From assembly GCA_020746105.1 (NCBI GenBank), contig CM036636.1:2790001-2854000 (forward strand): a DNA stretch of 64,000 bases, in the 5' to 3' direction. The position numbers and the translations under genes were made by a program. Of the stretch, positions 58,501 to 64,000 are shown piece by piece; within the stretch, counting starts at the first letter, position 1; each line of letters starts with the position of its first letter. This stretch comes from Trogon surrucura. Lineage: Eukaryota; Chordata; Aves; Trogoniformes; Trogonidae. A model generated the notes under the pieces. That model did not search any database, was not told the origin of the DNA, and saw nothing but the letters and a program-made list of their open reading frames with translations.

Positions 58501-61258
58501 AGGCTGAGCCCCAGATCCCAGGTTTCAAGGGGAAGCAGAAAACAGAGGGTCAACCCATCACCACCTCTTGTCCCTGCAGCTCTGACACCCAGCATCATGT
58601 CCAAAACATTAGGATGAGGTGTTTCTATCTTAATCCCCGGGAAATCTGCTGAAGACTGCCCTTTAGAATTACTGGCAGTGATCTGGTCCTCATCCCCCCC
58701 CTGCTAAATGCAGCATGCAAGGACAAATAACCATTTGCTTAATTTTAAACTCTCCAAATGAACTACTACAGCTGTACTGTAATTCACTCTGTGACTCTTC
58801 CCAAGGAAGGTGTTTCTACCACCACTATGTCGGTCATAAACCCTTCCCAGTTATAACACAAGTGCAGGAGCCCTAGAAGATGCCAGCACAACTGGGTGCA
58901 TGATGAAACCGTTGTTTAAAGAAGTTCAGCTCAGAAGCAGAAAATTTCTAAGCTTCTCATTCCTATCAGGATCACATTAACAAAATACAGCTCTTGTCAC
59001 AGAACACCCCCTCGGCAAACTGCATCCTACAGGAATTATTCCTGTGCAGGAAGCACTTAGTTTCACTCAATATTAATAGTGTCTAAAAGACATCACGTAC
59101 ATTGTATTAGAGAACAAACAGAAAGTGATGTGAATTACCCAGCAGAGTGGGTTGAATTAGAGATGAAGTCATTTAACAGACTAGCGCATTCCTGATATCT
59201 TGTTTCTACCCATCCCAAAGCTATAGCAAAAATAAGATTTTTGAGTCATCAGGGCACAAAATTGCAAACTAACTTCGAAAAGCTTACACCATTGTTGTCC
59301 TATCATTATAGGAACAACAAAAAACAGAATTCCAACATGTCATTTCTCTGGTCTCAGGTTTACCAGAGACTCATTTTCAGCCTGGAAATCATGCCCTTGC
59401 CTGGGGTGCAGATTTCAAGATAGGTCAGGGAGCATGCAGGTTGTCTGTGAAGACACTGTTCAAAGCTGTGCAAGATTAATGCACAAAGCAGGCTGTGAAC
59501 AAGGAATGTTTTAGCTTATTATGGAAGAATTAAAGCAGAAAACAGCTGCAAAACAGTGCTGTCAGCCCAGATCTCAGCTCTGCATGGGCTAGCTACAAGC
59601 TGCTGCTCTAAAAGTCGATCCTCCAGCTCAATAGGTTTGTGCCTGGCACAGGGACACGGTGTGCTGAGCCCACCCGCCACAAGATCATCTCTTTGAATGG
59701 TCTGTGTCACTCAGACATGGACTTTGCCTCAAAACACTGAGCCTGAGGTGAAAATCCCACAGTTTACAGAACTCCCCCATCCAGCCTTACGTGAAAGCTT
59801 TTATTGATAGCATCCCTGCTGTTATGTACTAAAACAGGTCTCTGGGGCGCGTGGAAGCATGTTGTGCTGCGGGAAGAGCCGGGGGCACTTCAGTTGTGTA
59901 ACTGTTCTTCTCTCTCAACACAGAAGGGATCTGGGATCTGCTCCTGCTTTGGGCACTATGCAGCCCTGGGAGTGGGGGGGGCACTCCTCACACAGGTGGA
60001 GAAACTGAGGCACGGAGGAGAAAACGCGGTCTAGCGTCTAGAAAACACGGCTCAAGCAGATTCCTAACTTCCACGAGCCTCTCTGACTCAAAGGAAGGCA
60101 CAAGCAGCATCGCTACGTTTCACAGACGTTGTATTTGGGGGAAAAAAGAAAAGAAAAAAAGTATCGCTTGGTGCCGAGAGGGCGAACCTTCCGTGTCCAG
60201 AGCTGCAGCGGATGCCAGGCTGACGCCGGCAGCAAGTTACTGCCCGTGCTGTCTGCAGGCATCGTTGTTTTTCACCGTAAACTTTCCAGCACGGCTTCCC
60301 GCACCGCCGGCGGGACGAGTCCGCTCTCTCCCGGCACACCGCAAGCCCGGAGCGGCTCCGCGAAAGGGCTGGAGGTTTCGACCGCCCAGGAGAGGGGAAC
60401 CCGGCAGCTCTCGTCCCACCGGCTGCAGCGGGACGGAGCGGCGGCCACCGCCTGAGGGGGCGAAGCTGGACGGGGCGCATCGGGGGAAGGAAGCGAGGGA
60501 GGGAGCGGAGGACACCCACGGCCACCTGGTCCGGAGTGGCAACGCAGGACGGGGCGCACGGTGGCCGAACCCCGGCGCGGGGACGAAGCGAAGCCCGGGA
60601 CGGAGCTGGACGGGACGGAGCGGGGGGGGCACCACAGCCGGAGCCCGCTTACCTTGACAGCCTCGGCGTGCGTCACCCTGTCTAGGGACTTGCCGTTGAC
60701 CCCCAGGATTTGGTCGCCGACGCGCAGCCCCTCCCGCTCAGCCAAGGAGCCCGGTTCCACCAGGGACACGTAGATGCCGACGCCGTGCTCGGCCCCGCCG
60801 CGGATGCTGAAGCCCAGACCCTCGTGGGCTTTGCTCCGCCGCAGCGTCACCTGCCGCAGCTCGCCGGGGACCACGGGCGGCGGGGCGGGGGCCGGCGGGG
60901 GCCGGCCGTGGGGCGCCGGGGTGAGGTAGGGCCCCTCGGCGGTGTACTGGTCGAAGAGGAGCTGGTCGGAGCGGGGCAGGACGAGGCGGAGCAGCGGCAG
61001 GAGCTGCCGGCGGCGGGGCCCGTCGAGGAGGGCGCGGAGGGAGCGCACCAGGTCGCAGACGTTGCGGCGGCCGTGGTAGGCGTTGAGGCAGAGGATGAAG
61101 CGCTCCCGCTCCGCCTCGCTCAGCAGCGCCGTGAGCGCCTGGTGCAGCCGCCGCACGTTGGCCGAGAGCGGCCGCGGCGCCGGCCCCGCCGCCGAGCCCA
61201 GCGAGCCCGACGACGAGGAGGAGGAGTGAACCGACACGCCGTCCAGCTCCGCGCTCAT
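12965..61258 (-). CDS. WHRN: whirlin gene (12 coding exons, 922 aa)
   Basis: Whole gene from start codon to inferred poly(A) site. CDS is the complement join of 61258-60653, 46899-46684, 37422-37297, 27136-26934, 26575-26539, 25300-25088, 24751-24539, 18076-18005, 17636-17039, 15396-15218, 14578-14456, 13709-13527. Every junction is GT-AG and every phase matches, with no internal stop. Whirlin is a PDZ scaffold that links USH2A, ADGRV1 and myosin XVa at stereocilia bases and tips and at the photoreceptor periciliary membrane; loss causes DFNB31 deafness and Usher type 2D (family knowledge). Domain order seen: HHD1 about 32-110, PDZ1 about 135-222 (GLGF at 147-150), PDZ2 about 272-356 (SLGLMIRGG), HHD2 about 418-498, proline-rich about 563-761, PDZ3 about 832-915 (TLGIAIEGG). 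Human whirlin is about 907 aa. Short C-terminal isoforms known in mammals start at internal promoters that I could not locate here. Confidence 0.96.
12980..12985 (-). terminator. WHRN poly(A) signal AATAAA
   Basis: The plus strand reads TTTATT, so the minus strand carries a canonical AATAAA about 545 bp past the WHRN stop. A G/T-rich element (GTTGGTGGGAGTTTCTT) lies 25-40 bases further on, as expected for cleavage and polyadenylation. Confidence 0.75.
13527..13709 (-). CDS. WHRN: WHRN terminal coding exon 12 (end of PDZ3, stop)
   Basis: Residues 863-922 and the TAG stop (complement of 13527-13529). [20 protein letters not shown], then [20 protein letters not shown], ending [14 protein letters not shown]. 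Mammalian whirlin ends in the very similar EFNVML. Acceptor TCTCCTGCAG|CGTGGG. Only about 550 bp of 3' UTR follow before a poly(A) signal. Confidence 0.95.
   Translation of the reverse strand, partial: RGGSAHNCGKLKVGHVILEVNGTGLRGKEHREAARIIAEAFKLKEKDYIDFLVTEFNVAL
13792..13884. repeat. 24-bp perfect inverted repeat with outer 9-bp arms
   Basis: Arms 13808-13831 and 13844-13867 are exact complements around a 12-nt loop. Beyond a short bulge, AAATGTGAA (13792-13800) pairs with TTCACATTT (13876-13884). It lies in WHRN intron 11, about 80 bp upstream, in the gene's direction, of the exon 12 acceptor. Confidence 0.95.
14456..14578 (-). CDS. WHRN: WHRN coding exon 11 (first half of PDZ3)
   Basis: Residues 822-862, 41 codons, phase 0. 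[20 protein letters not shown] leads into the PDZ3 ligand loop GIAIEGG and then [14 protein letters not shown]. Acceptor CTCCCCGCAG|CCCGGG and donor ATCCAG|GTAGGG. The conserved TLGIAIEGG identifies whirlin PDZ3. Confidence 0.95.
15218..15396 (-). CDS. WHRN: WHRN coding exon 10
   Basis: Residues 762-821. Two bases complete the split codon (alanine), then [20 protein letters not shown], which is nearly identical to mammalian whirlin, followed by [20 protein letters not shown] and a basic stretch ending EGASKP. Acceptor CTCTCCCCAG|CCTCCA and donor AAGCCG|GTGAGG, exit phase 0. Its serine- and lysine-rich content suggests a flexible linker before PDZ3. Confidence 0.94.
15397..17038 (-). other. 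WHRN intron 9
   Basis: 1.6 kb, partly GC-rich, with poly(A/T) runs at about 16303-16313 and 16361-16375. No repeat family or exon recognised. Confidence 0.5.
17039..17636 (-). CDS. WHRN: WHRN coding exon 9 (proline-rich region)
   Basis: Residues 563-761 plus one base. It starts [20 protein letters not shown]. It contains the conserved [12 protein letters not shown] motif, a proline stretch, and the conserved block [20 protein letters not shown] before PLPQAR. This is the low-complexity region between HHD2 and PDZ3, the part known to be alternatively used in whirlin isoforms (family knowledge). Acceptor TCTGGCAG|GATGAT and donor CAGAG|GTGGGT, exit phase 1. Confidence 0.94.
18005..18076 (-). 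CDS. WHRN: WHRN coding exon 8 (24 codons)
   Basis: Residues 539-562: [20 protein letters not shown] then DISL. It corresponds to the human segment NTLDLEETGEAVQGNINALPD. Acceptor CCTATCAG|AACACG and donor CCCTG|GTAAGA, phase 0 at both ends. This small exon is 6.5 kb from exon 7. Confidence 0.9.
18077..24538 (-). other. WHRN intron 7
   Basis: 6.5 kb between exons 7 and 8. No interspersed repeat or additional exon could be recognised on either strand. In mammals a short whirlin isoform starts from internal exons, but I could not identify an equivalent first exon here. Confidence 0.5.
24539..24751 (-). CDS. WHRN: WHRN coding exon 7 (end of HHD2, serine-rich)
   Basis: Residues 468-538, 71 codons. 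It starts [20 protein letters not shown], closes HHD2 with [16 protein letters not shown], then has a serine/threonine-rich tail ([27 protein letters not shown]). Acceptor TGGCCCAG|TTCTCA and donor CCCGA|GTGAGT, phase 0 at both ends. Confidence 0.95.
25088..25300 (-). CDS. WHRN: WHRN coding exon 6 (start of HHD2)
   Basis: Residues 397-467, 71 codons, phase 0 at both ends. Translation begins [16 protein letters not shown] and continues into the second harmonin-homology domain: [49 protein letters not shown]. Acceptor CTTCTGCAG|CCTCTG and donor TAAG|GTGAGG. HHD2 is part of the long isoform that anchors the stereocilia and Usher complexes (family knowledge). Confidence 0.95.
25301..26538 (-). 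other. WHRN intron 5
   Basis: 1.2 kb between micro-exon 5 and exon 6. I scanned it for a better match to the expected 37-nt exon and found none. No repeats recognised. Confidence 0.5.
26539..26575 (-). CDS. WHRN: WHRN micro-exon 5 (37 nt)
   Basis: Thirty-seven bases that join exon 4 (ending phase 2) to exon 6 (starting phase 0). Acceptor CCTCCTCGCAG|GGCAG and donor CCAGG|GTAAGAG are both good. With the split glycine codon it encodes [13 protein letters not shown] (residues 384-396), aligning with GFLGDLTTEGINK at the same place in mammalian whirlin. Length, phase and the GD and E positions agree, although most residues differ. It is too short to be visible as an ORF. Without it the downstream frame is lost. 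Confidence 0.82.
26934..27136 (-). CDS. WHRN: WHRN coding exon 4 (second half of PDZ2)
   Basis: Residues 317-383 plus two bases of the next codon. It opens [20 protein letters not shown] and continues through the PDZ2 C-terminal helix and strand ([14 protein letters not shown]) into the conserved linker [20 protein letters not shown]. Acceptor CTTCTCAG|GTCGGA and donor CAGG|GTACGT. The exit phase is 2, which requires a following exon of 3n+1 bases; the micro-exon at 26539-26575 supplies it. Confidence 0.95.
29385..29590 (+). mobile_element. old CR1-like LINE fragment
   Basis: The stretch around AAAAGATTAGGCTTGTTAAA, TTTAGAGAAGAGATAATG and GAGCTATACAAAATAATG resembles the 3' part of old CR1 elements (the segment read as a line of glutamate/lysine-rich sequence before the 3' UTR). 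It is diverged and truncated at both ends, so subfamily cannot be given. Confidence 0.55.
29627..29667 (-). mobile_element. short CR1 3'-end fragment
   Basis: AATCATAGAACTGTTTAGG followed by TTGGATCATAGAGTCCAG matches the antisense start typical of a CR1 3' end. Only about 40 bp remain. Confidence 0.55.
31900..32110 (+). mobile_element. ancient CR1-like reverse-transcriptase region relic
   Basis: GCACTAGCACCAGTCTTATT, AGCCATCAATGTGCTAGAAG and TTGCAGATACCACTAAAG follow the order of the CR1 ORF2 3' region (expected sense: ...LFN..INDLE......FADDTK). Frames are broken by indels, so this is a decayed copy. Recognition is by eye. Confidence 0.5.
32703..33134 (+). mobile_element. CR1 LINE 3' fragment
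   Basis: About 430 bp matching the avian CR1 3' end: GAGGAAAGGCTGAAGGAGCT, GGGCTCTTCAGCTTGGAGAA, GGCACAGGCTGCCCAGCGAG, and the terminal GACTAGATGATCTCCAGAGG with TTCCAACTCCAAGCACTCTG. It is truncated at the 5' end as usual for CR1. It is the youngest-looking element in the window. Confidence 0.95.
33943..34047 (-). mobile_element. CR1 3'-end fragment, antisense
   Basis: TATAGAATCATAGAACAG, then ATCATCGAGTCCAACCTTTG and CCCTATCAACACCACTAAAC are the reverse complement of a CR1 3' end. About 105 bp remain. Confidence 0.85.
34705..34861 (-). mobile_element. CR1 3'-end fragment, antisense
   Basis: ATAGAATCATAGAATGTTAG, GGATTGGAAGGGACCTCGAA, then GTCCAGGCAGGTCTTGAATG and AGACTCCACAGCCTCTCCCT. This is the reverse complement of a well-preserved CR1 3' end of about 155 bp. 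Confidence 0.93.
37297..37422 (-). CDS. WHRN: WHRN coding exon 3 (first half of PDZ2)
   Basis: Residues 275-316, 42 codons, phase 0 at both ends. The translation starts [18 protein letters not shown], the PDZ2 ligand loop (SLGLM), followed by [20 protein letters not shown]. Acceptor CTCTGCAG|GTGAAT and donor AAAG|GTAAGA. It is isolated between two introns of about 9-10 kb. Confidence 0.95.
37423..46683 (-). other. WHRN intron 2
   Basis: 9.3-kb intron with poly(T) tracts (about 38536-38546, 41845-41859, 42300-42313), a short TA run at 44214-44231, and otherwise unique sequence. No transposon or exon recognised. Confidence 0.5.
44214..44231. repeat. short (TA)n run
   Basis: Alternating TA in WHRN intron 2, about 18 bp. 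Confidence 0.8.
46684..46899 (-). CDS. WHRN: WHRN coding exon 2 (end of PDZ1, linker)
   Basis: Residues 203-274, 72 codons, phase 0 at both ends. It begins [20 protein letters not shown], completing PDZ1, then carries the conserved [18 protein letters not shown] segment and ends QEGDEKK at the first strand of PDZ2. Acceptor TCTTTCAG|GTACTG and donor AAG|GTGAGC. It is separated from exon 1 by a 13.8-kb intron. Confidence 0.96.
52232..52248. repeat. poly(T) tract, 17 bases
   Basis: Uninterrupted T run in WHRN intron 1. No target-site duplication or retroposon body could be recognised beside it. Confidence 0.85.
52907..52937. repeat. (AAAC)n microsatellite
   Basis: About seven AAAC/AACC units in WHRN intron 1. 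Confidence 0.88.
55035..55140 (-). mobile_element. MIR-like SINE relic
   Basis: GGGAAACAGATGACTAAGTA, ACTTGCCCACTGAGGG and TCAGTGGCAGAGCAGCAAAC follow the antisense MIR consensus order (GGAAACTGAGG...TAAGTAACTTGCCC...AAGTGGCAGAGC). MIR is an ancient amniote tRNA-derived SINE, rare in bird genomes. It is diverged; ends are approximate. Confidence 0.65.
60653..61258 (-). CDS. WHRN: WHRN coding exon 1 (HHD1 and most of PDZ1)
   Basis: Residues 1-202. The start ATG (complement of 61256-61258) has a G at -3. A serine-rich N-terminus is followed by the harmonin-homology domain 1 ([20 protein letters not shown] onward, through [18 protein letters not shown]). A proline-rich linker then leads to PDZ1 with the carboxylate-binding loop GLGF and the segment [20 protein letters not shown]. 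The exon ends after AAG with donor AAG|GTAAGC, phase 0, inside PDZ1. It lies wholly in a CpG island, and its antisense frames give long spurious ORFs. Confidence 0.96.
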
Positions 61259-61760
61259 CGCGCCGGGACGGGACGGCCCCGGTCGGGCCGAACCGAGTCA
61301 GCCTCGGCCCGGCCGGATCGAACCGGACCGGACCCCGCCGCCGTCCCGTCCGGCGCCGCACGCGCCACTTCAGCACCTGGCCGGCGCCTCGCGGCGGCTC
61401 CCCAGGAAGTGACGTGCCCGCCGTTGCCGGGAGACGGGTTATACAGAGCGGGCCCGGGCGGTGGGGAGCCGGCCCCGCCCCTCCGCGGAGCCCCGCCCCC
61501 GGGAACGCGCCTCGCCGCCGGGGGGCGGGGCCTGACGGGGCCGGGGGCGGGCTGAGGCCTGCGCGCAGCTCATCGCAGGGGTGAGCCGGCCCAGAGCGGC
61601 TGGACCGGCCACACGAGGCTGTCGCGCTGAGCCTCAGGCCTGGCCCCCCAGCCGTGCAACGGGCAAACGGCTCTTCCCAGCCCGCAGGAGGGCTCCTGCG
61701 CCCACCCGGGGCCCCGCCGACACCACCCCCCGCAGGAAGGCCACAGGAGGAACCGATTTA
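61259..61760 (-). promoter_or_regulatory. WHRN: WHRN CpG-island promoter and 5' UTR
   Basis: Very GC- and CpG-rich DNA directly upstream of the WHRN start codon, continuous with CpG-rich exon 1 (island about 60.2-61.75 kb). No TATA box is seen. A composite ETS plus CRE-like motif (AGGAAGTGACGT) lies at 61404-61415. The transcription start cannot be fixed from sequence alone. Such islands are often bidirectional, but no plus-strand gene is recognised. Confidence 0.7.
61404..61415 (+). promoter_or_regulatory. ETS plus CRE-like composite site
   Basis: AGGAAGTGACGT combines an ETS core (GGAA) with a CREB/ATF half-site (TGACGT), spaced as in many TATA-less CpG promoters. It lies 146 bp upstream of the WHRN start codon. 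Function is inferred from the motif only. Confidence 0.45.
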
Positions 61761-64000
61761 CACCGAAGAACAGCGCGACCCAGGCATACAGCGTTTGTCA
61801 CTGGACTCGTGTGGGTGCTTTTCCGTTGCCCAGCGCGCCAGAGGGAGGATTGTCGTGAAGTTATAGCACTGGTGGTCTCAGCCGGTAAATTACAGTACCA
61901 GTACTTCATCCATTCAACAGAGAACTTTGGCACAGGCTTCATTTTAATCACGAGTCAACGGGATTTCAGCGTGTGCATTCCTGACAGGGTGCTGAAGCCG
62001 TTTATGATGTGGGGCTTGGAGGCAAACCCCAGCTCACTGCAGTTAACCCCCCTTCGTTTAGCACGTACAGCTGCCCCAGCAAAGCCTTCCCTATCCTGGT
62101 GATCTAGATCCAGTGATTGAGAAGCTGGCAGGGCCACGAGCAGCCAGAATTGTGAACCTCAGCAAGGATCAGTGGCATTCAGGGGAGCCCGCTCTTGCCA
62201 CACGCTCAGCCACCCTCTTCTTGGCTTCCACACCCCCAGCTTGTGACTTCAGATCCAAAAGTGAAGCACCAGGATTACAAGTCAGTCCAGGAATCCAGGG
62301 ATTTCCAGTTGCTGGATGAATTATTTCTTACTACGTGAGGTTGAGGTTACTTTTACATTTCCATCTCAGTCATTTGAAATCTTCCTGTCTTCGCTGAAGT
62401 GCTTTCTATCTGCTGCAGTAAAGGGGATTAAACCTAATTTATCAGATGCAGCTTGATAGCAACAGAATTCATTTTGTTCATGGATATGATGGAAGAGCTT
62501 TAACAGCTGCATTACAAGTAGCTTTATGTATTAAAGCTTTGCTGAAGCTTTCGATGCCTTGTTTAAAACAAAACTAAACAAAGCAGATTGCTAATTGAAA
62601 TTCAGGTTCTAACTGGGTGATAAATAAGCAGATGGAATAGTCAACATTATTGGAAAAAAGGGACAATATAGGACAGAAAAGTGAGTAAAAACAAAAATAC
62701 GCCTACATCAGCCAAACAAAATAAGAGAAGGGCAAACAAGATATTGCACGTCTTTGAATTGCACTCACACATAATTTTAATGCTTAGTACCTCACTCAAA
62801 GACTCCTCTATTTAAAGTACTACTATTCCCATAAGCACTATCCTATGAGAAGACACCAAGTATGTTCACACAAGGAGATGCAAAGAGCTGCCCCTGTGCT
62901 GCGCTACCTCCAGGCTGGAGCAGCAAATCCAGCTCTCCCCTCTTCAGCAGAGCATGGCCGTGCCCAAACCACAGCCCCAATGGGCATTCAATGACCCGCA
63001 GTGGCATCTGGTCCCCCAAGACTTTGACCACCACTCTGGAAACTACCAGTCTCCCAAAGCTAAGACAAGTTCAATCCAATGCTACCCAACAGAAACATGC
63101 ACAACATCCACACAAGTAGCTGCGTTTGGAAATAATTCCGTTTTCTTGCAGCTGTTACAGCCCTGCCAGCAGAGACTGTTCATCCTTGGGATGCCCCATC
63201 CAGCTGCTACTTGCCATAGGACAACTCCAAGGCATCTTTTCGGAGCAAGGCTGGATGTGATTCCTGTTCTAGTTTCTGCTCACAGAACTCATACAAAGTT
63301 TTAACCCCCAGACGTTTTGCAGATTCAGATTGTTCACGCATTATGCAGGTTGGACCTTCATCGTGTATGGTCCAGCCAGGGACCCTCGCTACTTTTCCTT
63401 TGGAAAGGAAAGGGATTGAGATCTCACAGAACCTCAGCTTTGAAGTGAAGCTGATTAATTTCTAGGGGCTTTATCCTTTCCACTGCCTTAAGCACTTAAG
63501 CCATGCAGTTGAGAGTGAGCAGCACATGGCCTTGGGCCAGAGGAGGCTCATCCAGCTCTTGGGCACAGGAGCATTCCCACACCTGAGTAAAACATCTCAA
63601 AGCTTTCTCTGCACAAATAACACCACTGAACAAATGCTTCACTGCAGCTTGCCATACCTGTGTAGGGCTGCACAGCTCAAGGGGCCAGATTCTCACCACT
63701 GTAAATCAAAACAGTCCTTTCAGAAAGGGAACTCAGGATGGAAAGTCACTACCAGGTGCAAACAGCAGTACTCCGAAAACATCTAGGTAAGTGGTCCTTT
63801 GGAGTTGAGATTAGTGAATGCTGAGAGTCCACCTTCAGTCCTGGGGCAACTCCTGACTGAACTGGACCTTTTTTAGCCAGAGTGGCTGCACAGATGCTGG
63901 CAATGAAGTTCCAGCACCCTCACACACAGCTGAGAGCTGGAGGAGCAGCTGGATACTACGTAGGCTCAACTCTCAAACAGTATCTCAGATCCAACACCTA
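61760..64000. other. upstream flank of WHRN, no gene recognised
   Basis: About 2.2 kb beyond the CpG island. Frames are short and show no similarity I recognise. ATP6V1G1, the next gene in mammals, is not seen in this interval. No repeat family recognised. Confidence 0.5.

Larger units (their letters stand above)
46900..60652 (-). other. WHRN intron 1
   Basis: 13.8-kb first intron, the longest in the gene. It contains a MIR-like relic at 55035-55140, an AAAC microsatellite at 52907-52937, a 17-base poly(T) at 52232, and A/T-rich homeobox-core-rich stretches (about 52540-52670 and 57170-57400) that look like conserved non-coding elements. No exon recognised. Confidence 0.55.

Noticed and set aside
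60710-61555. 281-codon plus-strand ORF over WHRN exon 1
   Set aside because: Mirror of the coding strand in a CpG island; the minus frame encodes clear HHD1 and PDZ1.
61561-64000. ATP6V1G1 or another plus-strand gene starting from the WHRN CpG island
   Set aside because: A possible donor (GGGGTGAGCC near 61577) exists but no coding exon or family match follows.

Overview
The window is vertebrate nuclear DNA and almost certainly from a bird. Intron-containing genes have GT-AG junctions, promoters are CpG-rich, and the recognisable interspersed repeats are CR1 LINE fragments, the main avian transposon. A MIR-like SINE relic is also present. Introns are short and GC-rich in the left part, as on avian microchromosomes. 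I identified the genes by comparing exon translations with remembered vertebrate proteins; no search was run.

Two genes are present, both on the minus strand. WHRN (whirlin, the PDZ scaffold of hair-cell stereocilia and of the photoreceptor periciliary membrane) occupies about 12,965-61,258. All 12 coding exons can be placed with compatible phases, giving a 922-residue protein: HHD1, PDZ1, PDZ2, HHD2, proline-rich region, PDZ3. Downstream of it, AKNA (a centrosomal and AT-hook family protein) runs from a CpG-island promoter near 12.4-12.9 kb to beyond position 1. Nineteen complete coding exons are placed, the last partial exon runs off the left edge only a few codons before the expected stop, and a non-coding exon 1 is inferred. 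The AKNA-WHRN order and same-strand orientation match the human chromosome 9q32 arrangement.

Layout: 1-7,805 AKNA coding exons with short introns; 7,806-12,414 AKNA intron 1; 12,415-12,960 AKNA promoter, about 0.5 kb from the WHRN poly(A) signal; 12,980-13,526 WHRN 3' UTR; 13,527-27,136 WHRN exons 12 to 4; 27,137-60,652 three long introns separating exons 4, 3, 2 and 1, with CR1 and MIR relics; 60,653-61,258 WHRN exon 1 inside a CpG island; 61,760-64,000 upstream DNA with no gene recognised.

The most notable observations are: four long, near-perfect inverted repeats within 5 kb (8,990-13,884) around the AKNA promoter and the WHRN 3' end; two AKNA exons whose reading frame is off by one base, each containing a run of exactly eight G; a GC-AG intron in AKNA; and a strongly diverged 37-nt WHRN micro-exon. 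I saw no convincing unknown biological system; the inverted-repeat cluster is the best candidate for something not explained by the genes.
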